A stretch of 64,000 nucleotides of DNA, taken from assembly GCA_963725215.1 (NCBI GenBank), contig CAVRXQ010000007.1, positions 372,001 through 436,000 on the forward strand. Reading direction: 5' to 3'. Made by a program: the position numbers and the translations under genes. The notes beneath the pieces were generated by a model. The model was not told where the DNA came from and made no database searches. It saw nothing but the letters and a program-made list of their open reading frames with translations. Shown in pieces: positions 24,507-35,361 of this stretch (its first letter is position 1; every line of letters begins with the position of its first letter). The stretch comes from CAVRXQ01 sp963725215. GTDB lineage: Bacteria; Actinomycetota; Acidimicrobiia; Acidimicrobiales; Bog-793.

Positions 24507-25184
24507 GTGGCGAAGATTCTCGTGATCGACGATGACCGTGCGCTCCTCCGGGCGCTTCGAGTCGGCCTCGGCGCACGACGTCATGAAATCGCGTTTGCGG
24601 TCACGGGCGAGGAGGGGCTCTCGAAGATCGCCCTCGAGGAGCCAGACATCGTCGTTTTGGACCTCGGGCTTCCAGACCTGGACGGCTTGGAGGTCTGTCA
24701 TCGCATTCGCCAGTGGAGCGACGTACCCGTGATCGTGTTGTCCGCCACGGATCTCGAGAGCCGAAAGGTGGCCGCGCTCGACGGGGGTGCCAACGATTAC
24801 GTGACGAAACCTTTCGGCATTGCGGAGCTCGAAGCGAGGATCCGAACGGCGATTCGCGGTTATCGAACGACCGGTGACTCGAGCGCGGATCGACTCGTTG
24901 TCGGTGACTTAGAGATCGATCCTTTTCATCACGAGGTGACGCTGCACGGCGAGAAGATTGAGCTCACCGCACGCGAGTTCGATCTTCTCGCGTACCTCGC
25001 CCGCCATGTTGGCCGGGTGTGCACCCGTCAGATGATCCTCGAGCACGTCTGGGGGGACGACTACGGGTGCGAGGATGAGTACCTGCGTGTGTACGTCTAT
25101 CGACTTCGCCGCAAACTCGGTGACGCTGACGGCAAGCTCATCCGCACCTCCCCCGGGATCGGTTACTCGCTCGCGTCAGCCTGA
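24507..25184 (+). CDS. kdpE: KdpE response regulator (OmpR/PhoB family)
   Basis: The 225-residue protein has an N-terminal receiver domain with the acidic pocket IDDDRA, phospho-acceptor Asp52 in VLDLGLPDLDG, and the Lys of DYVTKPFG. A C-terminal winged helix of the OmpR type follows, with LTAREFDLLAYLARHVGRV, HVWG and YVYRLRRKLGD. KdpE activates the kdpFABC operon when potassium is limiting. The start is GTG, with GGAGG about 11 bases upstream. The kdp operon begins 121 bases downstream, so KdpE probably binds the repeats in that gap. Confidence 0.95.
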   Translation: MAKILVIDDDRALLRALRVGLGARRHEIAFAVTGEEGLSKIALEEPDIVVLDLGLPDLDGLEVCHRIRQWSDVPVIVLSATDLESRKVAALDGGANDYVTKPFGIAELEARIRTAIRGYRTTGDSSADRLVVGDLEIDPFHHEVTLHGEKIELTAREFDLLAYLARHVGRVCTRQMILEHVWGDDYGCEDEYLRVYVYRLRRKLGDADGKLIRTSPGIGYSLASA

Positions 25185-25305
25185 CGCCGCTGGCACGTAG
25201 TCGGCGACCTGCTTCGTACGGGCAGGCGCGGTCGTTCACAAATTATTTATTGCAAGAGCGGTGCCGATTCACATCGAATTCACAACGTCGCGGCACGATC
25301 ACCGC
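25185..25305. promoter_or_regulatory. kdp operon upstream region with three in-phase TTCACA hexamers
   Basis: TTCACA occurs at 25235-25240, 25268-25273 and 25279-25284. The spacings are 33 and 11 bases, so all three face the same side of the helix. OmpR-family regulators such as KdpE bind direct repeats with a period of about 10-11 bases. A local AT-rich segment (AATTATTTATTGC) follows the first copy. The first gene of the operon starts at 25306. The role as KdpE binding sites is inferred. Confidence 0.55.
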
Positions 25306-25389
25306 ATGGCTGACTTTCTCGCAGTCGTAGGCGTCATTGCCTTCGTCGTGGTGATGCTCGCAATGATCAAAGGGCTCGAGCGAGTGTGA
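25306..25389 (+). CDS. 27-residue membrane peptide upstream of kdpF
   Basis: ATG 25306 opens a 27-codon frame: MADFLAVVGVIAFVVVMLAM, then IKGLERV and TGA. It is one hydrophobic helix followed by a short basic tail. Its stop overlaps the GTG of kdpF as GTGA, so the two are translationally coupled. Short membrane peptides of similar form precede kdpF or kdpA in other actinobacteria, from memory. It may be a second small stabilising subunit of the Kdp complex. It is too short for routine gene calling. The coding call rests on coupling, hydrophobicity and position. Confidence 0.65.
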   Translation: MADFLAVVGVIAFVVVMLAMIKGLERV

Positions 25390-25475
25390 CCGACACCCAA
25401 GGACTCCTCCTCGCCCTCTCGATCGTCGTATTCCTCTACCTCGGCGTGGCACTGATCAAGCCCGAGTGGTTCTGA
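25386..25475 (+). CDS. kdpF: KdpF, small potassium-ATPase subunit
   Basis: The 29-residue peptide from GTG 25386 reads MTDTQGLLLALSIVVFLYLG and then VALIKPEWF. A single membrane helix followed by A-L-(I/L)-x-P-E-x-F is the standard KdpF pattern. KdpF stabilises the KdpABC complex in the membrane by binding at the KdpA-KdpB interface. Its start overlaps the preceding small ORF by four bases, and kdpA begins four bases after its stop. It is clearly part of the operon. Confidence 0.9.
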   Translation: MTDTQGLLLALSIVVFLYLGVALIKPEWF

Positions 25476-25478
25476 GCG

Positions 25479-27170
25479 ATGGGCTTTTTCTGGACGATCG
25501 TCGCGCTCATCGTCACGCTCGGACTCGCGTGGCGCTTTCTCGGCTCCTACATGGCGGCTGTTTTCGAGCGCCGCGTCGACTACCTCGGGTGGCTCGAACG
25601 CCCCATTTACCGCGTTATCGGGGTTGACCCCGAGCGCGAACAGACGTGGCAGCGTTATGCGGGCTCGCTGATCATCTTCTCCGGCGTCGCGATTCTCTTC
25701 ACCTACGGCATCCAGCGGTTGCAAGGCAGTCTCCCGATCAACCCCCAGCACTTTGGGGCGGTGAGCCCAAGCCTCGCGTGGAACACGGCGGTCTCGTTCG
25801 TCACGAACACGAACTGGCAGAACTACGCGCCCGAGACGACGATGTCGTACCTCACCGAGATGACGGCGCTCGCGGTGCAGAACTTCGTCTCTGCGGCTGT
25901 CGGGATCGCTGTCGCGATTGCGTTCATTCGCGGTTTCGCCCGCAAGGGATCGCCGACAATCGGCAACTTCTGGGTTGACATCACCCGCTGCACCCTTTAC
26001 ATCCTCTTTCCGATCGTCTTCGTCTTCGGGATCATCTTCGTCGGCCAGGGCGCGATCCAGACGCTCGGCGGGCCTGTAACCGTCCACAACGCGCTCGACG
26101 GCGCGAAACAGGTCATCCCCCGTGGGCCATTCGCCTTTCAAGAAACGATCAAGCAGCTCGGCACGAACGGTGGCGGGACCTTCAACGCAAACGGCTCACA
26201 TCCCTTTGAGGATCCGACCGCGCTCACGAACTTCCTCTCGTTCTTCTTGTTGCTTTCGATTCCCGTTGCGCTGACTTACACATTCGGGAAGATGGTCGGC
26301 AGCATCCGGCAGGGTGTGGCGGTGTTGATGGCGATGGCGATCATCTTCGGCGCCTGGGTTGGATTCTCTTCCTACGCCGAGTCCCAGCCGAACCCTGCGG
26401 TGACTGCCACGCACGTCGCCTCACAGCCGCAAGGAAACATGGTCGGCAAGGAGACGCGCTTCGGCCCCCTCGAGACGACTCTCTATGACATCGCCTCGAC
26501 GCAGACTTCGACCGGAAGCATCTCCGGCGCGAACGACTCGTTCACGCCGATGGGCGGCTTCGGACTGCTCACCGGCATGATGCTCGGGGAGGTGACGCCG
26601 GGCGGAGTCGGCAGCGGCCTCTACACGATCTTGCTCTTCGCGTTGATCACGGTGTTCCTCGGCGGGCTGATGATCGGACGCACGCCCGAGTACCTGGGCA
26701 AAAAAATCCAGGCCCGCGAAGTGAAGCTCGCCGCGGTCGGCGTGCTGATCATGCCCGTCGTCGTGCTGATCCTGACGGGTATCGCGGTATCGCTCCATGC
26801 CGGGAGGGTCGCGCCGGGCAACGCCGGACCACACGGCTTCACCGAAATCCTCTACGCCTTCACCTCGCAAACCAACAACAACGGTTCCGCCTTCGCTGGC
26901 TTGTCGGGCAACACGACCTTCTACAACGTCATGGGATCGATTGGGATGCTGCTCGGACGCTTCGCGATCATTGTCCCGGTCCTCGGCCTCGCCGGAGCGC
27001 TGGCGGCGAAGAACCCCGTGCCGGCGGGTCTCGGCACTTTTAAGACCGACACCCCGCTGTTCGTCGGCCTGCTGATCGGCGTGATCTTGATTGTGGGGGG
27101 CCTCACCTTCTTTCCCGCCGTCGCGCTCGGGCCAGTCGTCGAGCAGCTCCTCCACGGAAAGCTCTTCTGA
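25479..27170 (+). CDS. kdpA: potassium-transporting ATPase subunit KdpA
   Basis: The 563-residue protein has about ten membrane helices. It is the K+-channel-like subunit of the high-affinity KdpFABC pump. Selectivity-filter loops are visible at TNTNWQNY, GTNGGGTFNANG, GGFGLLTGMMLGEVTPGG and TSQTNNNGSAFAGL, each corresponding to one of the four M1-P-M2 repeats. The length is normal for the family. It is preceded by kdpF and overlaps the kdpB start by one base (TGATG). Expression should follow KdpE under low potassium. Confidence 0.97.
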   Translation: MGFFWTIVALIVTLGLAWRFLGSYMAAVFERRVDYLGWLERPIYRVIGVDPEREQTWQRYAGSLIIFSGVAILFTYGIQRLQGSLPINPQHFGAVSPSLAWNTAVSFVTNTNWQNYAPETTMSYLTEMTALAVQNFVSAAVGIAVAIAFIRGFARKGSPTIGNFWVDITRCTLYILFPIVFVFGIIFVGQGAIQTLGGPVTVHNALDGAKQVIPRGPFAFQETIKQLGTNGGGTFNANGSHPFEDPTALTNFLSFFLLLSIPVALTYTFGKMVGSIRQGVAVLMAMAIIFGAWVGFSSYAESQPNPAVTATHVASQPQGNMVGKETRFGPLETTLYDIASTQTSTGSISGANDSFTPMGGFGLLTGMMLGEVTPGGVGSGLYTILLFALITVFLGGLMIGRTPEYLGKKIQAREVKLAAVGVLIMPVVVLILTGIAVSLHAGRVAPGNAGPHGFTEILYAFTSQTNNNGSAFAGLSGNTTFYNVMGSIGMLLGRFAIIVPVLGLAGALAAKNPVPAGLGTFKTDTPLFVGLLIGVILIVGGLTFFPAVALGPVVEQLLHGKLF

Positions 27171-29233
27171 TGACCGTTACCACAGTGCCGTCCCCTGCTC
27201 AGCCGCCACTCGCACGAGGCGTCGCCCAGTCGAGGAGCCTCTTCGACCGGGAGATCCTCCGCATAAGCGTCATCGATGCTTTCAAGAAACTCGATCCGCG
27301 CGTGCAGATGAAGAACCCTGTGATGTTCGTGGTGCTGGTCGGCACCGTCGTGACCTTCGTCGAGGCGCTTGCCCATCCGGGTGTTTTCACCTGGAGCATC
27401 ACGGTTTGGCTGTTTCTCACAGTGCTGTTCGCCAACTTTGCCGAGGCCATGGCTGAGGGACGCGGCAAGGCGCAGGCCGCGACCCTGCGCCGCATGCGCG
27501 CCGAGACCGAGGCGCGCCGCCTGCGGGCTGACGGCAGCGAGGAGCGCGTACCGGCATCCGAGGTCACGAAGGGAGACCTCGTCGTCTGTGAGGCCGGCGA
27601 CCTCGTCCCCTCCGACGGAGAGATCATCGAGGGGATCGCGTCGGTCGACGAGTCAGCGATCACCGGCGAGTCTGCGCCGGTGATCCGGGAGTCTGGCGGA
27701 GATCGTTCCGCGGTGACTGGTGGAACGAAAGTCCTTTCGGACCGGATCGTCGTGCGTATTACTTCCGAGCGCGGGGCGACCTTCCTCGACCGAATGATCG
27801 CGCTGGTCGAAGGGGCGAACCGTCAGCGCACGCCGAACGAGATCGCGCTCACGATCTTGCTTGCGGCGCTCACGATCGTCTTCCTCCCCGTCGTCGTCGT
27901 TCTCCAGCCCTTCGGTCACTACGCCGGAGCGAGCGTTTCCGTGGTGATCCTCGTCGCGCTGCTCGTCTGTCTGATCCCGACGACGATCGGTGCGCTCCTT
28001 TCCGCGATCGGGATTGCGGGAATGGACAGGCTCGTGCAGAAGAACGTGCTCGCGATGAGCGGACGTGCTGTCGAGGCCGCGGGTGACGTCCAGACGCTCC
28101 TTCTCGACAAGACCGGCACGATCACTTTTGGCAACCGGATGGCGTCTCGATTCGTGCCGGTGCAAGTCGGCGGAGAGAGGGATCTGGCCGAGGCTGCGCA
28201 GCTCGCCTCCCTCGCTGATGAGACACCGGAAGGTCGGTCGATCGTTGTTCTCGCGAAGGAACTCTTCAACATCCGAGAACGCGAGCTCGAACCAGGACAC
28301 GTCTTTGTACCGTTCTCGGCGACGACGCGGATGTCCGGGTTGGACACGGACGGCCGACAGATCCGCAAGGGCGCGGCCGATTCAGTTACCCGCTGGGTCG
28401 AAGCACAAGGCGGGTCGGTACCCGCCGGCCTCAACGCTCAGGTTGAGCAGATCGCCCGCTCGGGGGGCACGCCACTTGTCGTTGCGGACGGCCCGCGCAT
28501 CCTCGGGGTTATCGAGTTGAAGGACATCGTGAAGGAAGGCATCCGCGAGCGCTTCGACCAGCTGCGCGCCGTCGGCATACGCACCGTCATGATCACCGGC
28601 GACAACCCGCTCACCGCGGCGGCGATTGCCCAGGAAGCCGGTGTCGACGACTACCTCGCCGAGGCAACGCCCGAGGCAAAGATGAGCCTCATCCGTTCCG
28701 AGCAAGGGGGCGGAAAGCTTGTCGCGATGACCGGCGACGGGACGAACGACGCGCCAGCGCTCGCGCAGGCCGATGTCGGTGTGGCGATGAACACCGGGAC
28801 CACCGCGGCAAAAGAGGCTGGCAACATGGTCGACCTCGATTCCAATCCGACCAAGCTCATCGACGTCGTTGAGGTGGGCAAACAGCTGCTCATCACTCGG
28901 GGCGCACTGACGACGTTCTCGATTGCAAACGACGTTGCGAAGTACTTCGCGATTATCCCCGCACTTTTCGTCGCAACGTACCCGCAGCTCAATGCGCTGA
29001 ACATCATGAAGCTGCACAATTCGAATTCTGCAGTGCTTTCTGCGGTGATCTTCAACGCGCTGGTGATCGTCGCCCTGATCCCCCTTGCGCTACGCGGTGT
29101 GCGTTGGCGTCCGTCGAGCGCGACTGCCATTCTGCGGCGCAACGTCTTCATTTACGGCGTCGGCGGAGTGATAGTGCCCTTCGCGTTCATCAAGCTGATC
29201 GACCTGATCCTCACCGCGGTCCACTGGTACTGA
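27170..29233 (+). CDS. kdpB: potassium-transporting P-type ATPase subunit KdpB
   Basis: The 687-residue catalytic subunit hydrolyses ATP to drive potassium uptake through KdpA. The P-type ATPase motifs are intact: TGES (165-168) in the actuator domain, LLDKTGTITFGN with phospho-acceptor Asp313, the KGA-containing nucleotide domain (IRKGAADSV), and TGDGTNDAPAL in the P domain. The transmembrane CLIPTTIG lies at about 267-274. It has the usual seven helices. The gene overlaps kdpA by one base and is followed by kdpC after 11 bases. Confidence 0.98.
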   Translation: MTVTTVPSPAQPPLARGVAQSRSLFDREILRISVIDAFKKLDPRVQMKNPVMFVVLVGTVVTFVEALAHPGVFTWSITVWLFLTVLFANFAEAMAEGRGKAQAATLRRMRAETEARRLRADGSEERVPASEVTKGDLVVCEAGDLVPSDGEIIEGIASVDESAITGESAPVIRESGGDRSAVTGGTKVLSDRIVVRITSERGATFLDRMIALVEGANRQRTPNEIALTILLAALTIVFLPVVVVLQPFGHYAGASVSVVILVALLVCLIPTTIGALLSAIGIAGMDRLVQKNVLAMSGRAVEAAGDVQTLLLDKTGTITFGNRMASRFVPVQVGGERDLAEAAQLASLADETPEGRSIVVLAKELFNIRERELEPGHVFVPFSATTRMSGLDTDGRQIRKGAADSVTRWVEAQGGSVPAGLNAQVEQIARSGGTPLVVADGPRILGVIELKDIVKEGIRERFDQLRAVGIRTVMITGDNPLTAAAIAQEAGVDDYLAEATPEAKMSLIRSEQGGGKLVAMTGDGTNDAPALAQADVGVAMNTGTTAAKEAGNMVDLDSNPTKLIDVVEVGKQLLITRGALTTFSIANDVAKYFAIIPALFVATYPQLNALNIMKLHNSNSAVLSAVIFNALVIVALIPLALRGVRWRPSSATAILRRNVFIYGVGGVIVPFAFIKLIDLILTAVHWY

Positions 29234-29244
29234 GGAGAACGCTC

Positions 29245-29796
29245 ATGCTTGTCAACCTCCGCCGTTCGGTTCTCCTCTCGATCGTCTTCATCGTCATCGT
29301 CGGGCTCGTCTATCCCCTTGCAGGTACGGGCGTCGCGCAGTTGTTCTTCAAACACCAAGCCGACGGCTCGCTGACCGCGAACGGGTCGACCCTCATCGGT
29401 CAGGCCTGGACCGGACCGAAATGGTTCCAGGGTCGACCTGACGGGACGGTCGTCACCAACGGTCCGGGCGGGGTCGTCGTTTCAGGGACGAACCAGCCAG
29501 GTCCGCGGTCGAAGAAGCTCGAGGAGGCCGTGGCAAAACAGGCAGCGCTCTTGAAAAAGGAGGGCATTGTCCCGACGAACGATCTCGTGACGACGTCCGG
29601 CAGCCTTGTCGACCCGGACCTCTTGCCTTCGGACGCCTACGACCAGGTCGACGCGGTGGCAAAGGCTCGGGGACTCAGTGTCGACAAGGTGCGCGCGCTC
29701 GTTGCGTCGCAGGTGCACGGCGCTGAGCTCGGCTTCCTCGGACAGCCCTACGTCGATGTTCTTCAGTTGAACGAGGCGCTCGCGAAGCTGCGGTGA
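29245..29796 (+). CDS. kdpC: potassium-transporting ATPase subunit KdpC
   Basis: The 183-residue subunit has one N-terminal membrane helix (residues 8-30), and the rest lies outside. Family blocks are GLVYPLAGTGVAQ, SLTANGSTLIGQ and the C-terminal VDKVRALVASQVHGAELGFLG. KdpC helps ATP binding by KdpB and assembly of the complex. ATG 29245 has GAGGAG upstream within the 11-base gap after kdpB. It ends the operon. A GGTCCGGGCGG-rich loop in the middle is slightly longer than usual. Confidence 0.95.
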   Translation: MLVNLRRSVLLSIVFIVIVGLVYPLAGTGVAQLFFKHQADGSLTANGSTLIGQAWTGPKWFQGRPDGTVVTNGPGGVVVSGTNQPGPRSKKLEEAVAKQAALLKKEGIVPTNDLVTTSGSLVDPDLLPSDAYDQVDAVAKARGLSVDKVRALVASQVHGAELGFLGQPYVDVLQLNEALAKLR

Positions 29797-29901
29797 GCGC
29801 TTTTGAGCGCCAGCTTCGTGCGTACTGAGGCGTGTGGCCAACTTGTCGCCGATCGGGGGACATAGTCACTACAACGACGATGCGCTTGAGATGACCTCGT
29901 G

Positions 29902-29976
<75 letters not shown>

Positions 29977-30073
29977 TGGAAGTGCACGGCGAGAAGGGGT
30001 GCACCCTGCGTCCCAATCGCGACACGCCGCTGTGATGCGATGCTACTTGTCGGATGGAAAGGGTCATCTTCTC

Positions 30074-31681
30074 GTGACGACCGATTTCCTCGTCGACGCG
30101 GTCGCGACCGCGCTCTCGTCGGCGGGCATCGACGTGGAGCGCAACGAGGTTCTCCTCGAGCGACCACAACGCGAAGAACACGGCGATCTGTCGACGAACG
30201 TCGCGCTCATCGTCGCGAGGCGGGCGCACACGTCGCCGCGCTCGGTAGCCGAGGGCATCGCCGATCGGCTCAACGCGGCGGGAGTCGATCGCGTCGAGTC
30301 AGTCGAAATCGCCGGTCCGGGTTTCGTGAACTTCCGATTAAGCCCGAGCTACTACCAAGCCGCCGTGGCGTCGGTCGTCCAACAAGGTGAAGCGGACTAC
30401 GCACGCCCCGATCTCGGTCGGGGAGAGCGGGTCCAGGTCGAATTCGTCTCAGCCAATCCGACCGGCCCGTTGCACGTCGGCAACGGGTGGTTCGGCGCGT
30501 ACGGCGACGCGCTCGCGCGCTTGCTCGAGCGCTGCGGATACCGAGTCGAGCGTGAGTACTACCTCAACGACACGGGGAACCAAATCAAGCTGCTCGGAGA
30601 GAGCCTGCTCGCGAGAAGAGCAGGCGACGCTCCGCCCGACGAGGGCTACCAAGGCGAGTACCTCGTCGAGCTCGCCGGTGAGTACACCGGCCCAGACGAC
30701 CCGATGTCAGCAGGGAAGTTCGCGTCCGAACGGATCCTCGAGAACATCGCTTCGACGTTGAAGCGGCTCGGGATCGTCTTCGATCGGTGGTACAGCCAGG
30801 CGTCGATCGAGGAGTCGGGCCTCGTCGAAGAGACGATCGAGCTGCTCCGCGCCCGCGACGCCGTGTACGAGGCAGAAGGCGCCACATGGTTCCGCTCGAG
30901 CGCGTACGGCGATAACCGTGACCGCGTCCTTGTTCGTTCTGATGGCGAGCCGACCTACTTGGCAGGCGACCTCGCGTACCACCGCGACAAGTTCGTCACG
31001 CGCGGCTTCGATCGCGTCATCGACGTCCTCGGCGCCGACCACCATGGCCAGGTCGCGAGCCTTCGCGCCGGTGTCGCCGCGCTGGGGGTCGATCCCGAGC
31101 GCTTGGAAGTCATCTTGGGGCAGGTGATCTCTCTTGTCAGCGGGAAGATGTCGAAGCGCGCCGGACACTACGTTCGCCTCGATGACCTCATCGACACAGT
31201 CGGCCCCGACGCGACGCGGCTGTTGACGCTGATGAACTCGATCAACCAGTCGACGACCATCGATCTTGACGCCGTGCAGCGCCAGTCGATGGAGAACCCC
31301 GTCTATTACGTCCAATACGCGTACGCTCGCATCGCGTCGATCGAGCGCGTCGCGAAGGAAGAGGGCGTTCAGACGCCCGATCCGGGCTCTGCTCAGTTGT
31401 CGCTGCTCGTGCATCCTCGAGAGATCGAGCTCGCCAAGCGACTGATCGATCTGCCGAGCTTCGTTGAAGACGCGGCGAAAGAACGCGCGCCCTACAAGGT
31501 GACGAACTGGGTCCGACACCTCGCATCCGACTTTCACGCCTTCTACCACGACTGCCGCGTGCTTGGAGACGAGATCAGCGCCGAGTTGAGCGGGGCGCGC
31601 CTCGTTCTCGTCGAGGCGGTGCGGATCGGACTTTCGATCGGCCTCGAGATACTGGGAGTGAGCGCGCCGGAGCGGATGTGA
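30074..31681 (+). CDS. argS: arginyl-tRNA synthetase
   Basis: The class I synthetase charges tRNA-Arg. GTG 30074 (535 residues) is chosen because homology (VDAVATALSSAG) starts just after it and a GGAAAGGG lies about 10 bases before. The frame is open further up to 29999. N-terminal Add-1 domain residues include EHGDLSTNVAL. The HIGH motif appears as HVGN in ANPTGPLHVGNGWFGAYG. Later landmarks are YYLNDTGNQI and the KMSK loop in SGKMSKRAGHYVRLDDL. The C-terminal anticodon-binding DALR domain ends GLEILGVSAPERM. lysA starts within its stop codon. Confidence 0.95.
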   Translation: MTTDFLVDAVATALSSAGIDVERNEVLLERPQREEHGDLSTNVALIVARRAHTSPRSVAEGIADRLNAAGVDRVESVEIAGPGFVNFRLSPSYYQAAVASVVQQGEADYARPDLGRGERVQVEFVSANPTGPLHVGNGWFGAYGDALARLLERCGYRVEREYYLNDTGNQIKLLGESLLARRAGDAPPDEGYQGEYLVELAGEYTGPDDPMSAGKFASERILENIASTLKRLGIVFDRWYSQASIEESGLVEETIELLRARDAVYEAEGATWFRSSAYGDNRDRVLVRSDGEPTYLAGDLAYHRDKFVTRGFDRVIDVLGADHHGQVASLRAGVAALGVDPERLEVILGQVISLVSGKMSKRAGHYVRLDDLIDTVGPDATRLLTLMNSINQSTTIDLDAVQRQSMENPVYYVQYAYARIASIERVAKEEGVQTPDPGSAQLSLLVHPREIELAKRLIDLPSFVEDAAKERAPYKVTNWVRHLASDFHAFYHDCRVLGDEISAELSGARLVLVEAVRIGLSIGLEILGVSAPERM

Positions 31682-33003
31682 TCGATCCCGAAGAGCTCGA
31701 AACTGCCGTCGGACCCGCTGCGAGCGAAGCGCCGATCGGACGACATCTACTACCAGACACCGCCGAGATCGACCGGGACGGGCACCTCCGGGTCGGCGGC
31801 ATCGCCCTCGAGGAGCTCGCCGATCGGTTCGGGACCCCGCTCTTTGTTTACGACGTCGCGACGATTCGCGCGAGATGCCGTGAGTCCGTCGCGGCGTTCG
31901 CCGGCGACGTCGCGTACGCCTCGAAGGCGTTCATGTGCAAAGCGATCGTCGCAGTCGTGCTCGACGAGGGAATGAACCTCGACGTGTCGACCGGGGGCGA
32001 GCTCGCGGTCGCGATCGCCGCCGGAGCGCCCGGCGGGCGCATCGTGCTGCACGGCAACAACAAGTCCGAAGAGGAGCTGGCCGCGGCCTTCGATCATCAC
32101 GTCGGAAGGATCGTCATCGATTCGTTCGACGAGATCTCGCGCATCGCACGGCTGCTCGAGGAGGTGTCCAACGAGCCGATCCGTGTCCTCGTACGGGTGA
32201 ACCCGGGTATCGAAGCGCACACCCACGACTTCGTCGCAACCGGTCGGTTGGACTCGAAGTTCGGATTTCCTCTCACGACCGGCGAGACCGAAGTGGCGAT
32301 CGAGGCTCTGCGAGGTCTGCGCGGCGTCGAGTTGCTCGGACTGCACGCCCACATCGGCAGCCAGATCCTCCGTCTCGATTCGTTCGAGCGCCTCGTTGGA
32401 TCGCTTTCTCAATTAACGGAGAAGTACAGCCTCGAGGAGCTGTCAGTCGGCGGAGGACTCGGGGTGGCGTACCTCAACGACGAGGTGGCGCCTTCGATCG
32501 TCGACTGGGCGGAGGCTGTGCGCAGCGGCTGTCGTTCGGCCGGCCTGCCCGAGACGATTCGCGTGGGGGCTGAACCAGGCCGGGCGATCGTCGCCACCGC
32601 CGCGATCACCTGTTATCGGATCGGTACCGTCAAGCGGATCCCCGACGTGCGCACGTACGTCTCGGTCGACGGAGGAATGAGCGACAACCCTCGTCCGGTT
32701 CTGTATGGGAGTGGCTACGAGGCGTTCTTGCCGCGCGCCGCCGACGCGCCGCGTCACCTCGCCTGTCGCGTCGTCGGTAAACACTGCGAATCCGGCGATG
32801 TCCTCGTCGCCGACGCCCGCCTTCCCGACAACGTCGCCGTTGGAGACGTCCTCGCGACCCCGGTGACCGGCGCGTACGGCGTCTCGATGGCCTCCAACTA
32901 CAACCGAATCGGGCGACCGTCGGTCGTGTTCATCGAAGACGGTAAGGCCCGCGTGGTGATCCGGCGCGAGGTTCCGGACGACCTGCTGCGTCTCGAAACG
33001 TGA
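31678..33003 (+). CDS. lysA: diaminopimelate decarboxylase
   Basis: The 441-residue PLP enzyme converts meso-diaminopimelate to lysine. The PLP lysine sits in VAYASKAFMCKA. LGLHAHIGSQI and GGGLGVAY are the substrate and phosphate-binding blocks, and GKHCESGDVL is the C-terminal active-site segment carrying the catalytic Cys. The start GTG 31678 overlaps the argS stop as GTGA, so they are coupled. In most actinobacteria lysA is followed by hom, thrC and thrB. Here rho follows directly after 345 bases. Confidence 0.96.
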   Translation: MIDPEELETAVGPAASEAPIGRHLLPDTAEIDRDGHLRVGGIALEELADRFGTPLFVYDVATIRARCRESVAAFAGDVAYASKAFMCKAIVAVVLDEGMNLDVSTGGELAVAIAAGAPGGRIVLHGNNKSEEELAAAFDHHVGRIVIDSFDEISRIARLLEEVSNEPIRVLVRVNPGIEAHTHDFVATGRLDSKFGFPLTTGETEVAIEALRGLRGVELLGLHAHIGSQILRLDSFERLVGSLSQLTEKYSLEELSVGGGLGVAYLNDEVAPSIVDWAEAVRSGCRSAGLPETIRVGAEPGRAIVATAAITCYRIGTVKRIPDVRTYVSVDGGMSDNPRPVLYGSGYEAFLPRAADAPRHLACRVVGKHCESGDVLVADARLPDNVAVGDVLATPVTGAYGVSMASNYNRIGRPSVVFIEDGKARVVIRREVPDDLLRLET

Positions 33004-33348
33004 AGCTCCGACCCCGAAATCAGCATTCGTTGCCGGTCCTCGCGCCAGCCGGTACACTGTGACGACCACCTGATCGGCTGAGCCGAATTCGCGCGTCTGC
33101 GAAGGACCGCCGGACGGTGGAGGCACATTCCGTTTCCGTCGAGGTCGCGTCCGGCAGTATTCGCCCGTACCGTCCGATCGGCGTCGTGGTGCCGCCTCGA
33201 CGCCCTTCTTTTGCCCTCGCCCGGCTGACCGCGATGGACCCGAACCAAAGTACGTCGGCAAGGGACCGGCAACACCAGTTCGGGACAGAACCCAGGCGGC
33301 GAAACGGCGTCCTGTGCGACAAATTCAGGAGAACCAGGAGCAAATCTG
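33004..33348. other. 345-base rho leader region, no gene
   Basis: No coding frame with family support is seen in this stretch. It starts with a promoter-like element (separate entry) and continues as a long GC-rich leader before rho. Long structured rho leaders are known in other bacteria, where Rho regulates its own gene. No recognisable riboswitch was found. Confidence 0.5.
33030..33058 (+). promoter_or_regulatory. sigma70-type promoter upstream of rho
   Basis: TTGCCG (33030-33035) and TACACT (33053-33058) are separated by exactly 17 bases. They match three of six consensus bases in the -35 and four of six in the -10. Transcription would start near 33065, giving a leader of about 284 bases before rho. 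Confidence 0.5.
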
Positions 33349-35031
<1,683 letters not shown>

Positions 35032-35077
35032 CAGCCTCGGCGGCCAATCACCGCCCCACCGTTACCATGAGGTCAAC

Positions 35078-35293
35078 ATGAAGACTGACATCCACCCCAA
35101 ATACGTCGTCGCGACGGTGCGCTGCTCGTGTGGCAACACCTTTACGACGCGCTCGACCAAGGCGGAGCTCCATGTCGAGCTGTGCAACGAGTGCCACCCC
35201 TTTTACACGGGTAAGCAGAAGCTCGTCGACACTGGTGGCCGCGTCGAGCGTTTCGAACGTCGATACGGTCAGCGGGGAAAGCGCAAGCGCTGA
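35078..35293 (+). CDS. rpmE: 50S ribosomal protein L31 (zinc-binding form)
   Basis: The 71-residue ribosomal protein has four Cys (16, 18, 36, 39) in CSCG and CNEC, so it is the zinc-binding C+ type. The KQKLVDTGGRVERFERRYG tail is standard. A GAGGT site precedes ATG 35078. Cells with a C+ L31 often hold a C- copy for zinc starvation; none is here. It keeps the normal rho-rpmE-prfA order. Confidence 0.97.
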   Translation: MKTDIHPKYVVATVRCSCGNTFTTRSTKAELHVELCNECHPFYTGKQKLVDTGGRVERFERRYGQRGKRKR

Positions 35294-35295
35294 CC

Positions 35296-35324
35296 GTGTT
35301 CAGGGTGTGACGCGCCCCGAACAC
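35296..35324 (+). terminator. hairpin between rpmE and prfA
   Basis: GTGTTC pairs with GAACAC, and an inner GGG can pair with CCC, directly after the rpmE stop. There is no T-run. It may attenuate transcription or protect the rpmE 3' end. Confidence 0.35.
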
Positions 35325-35361
35325 CCGGGGATCGCCCGGTGACGTCCAGAACCTGCACGTA

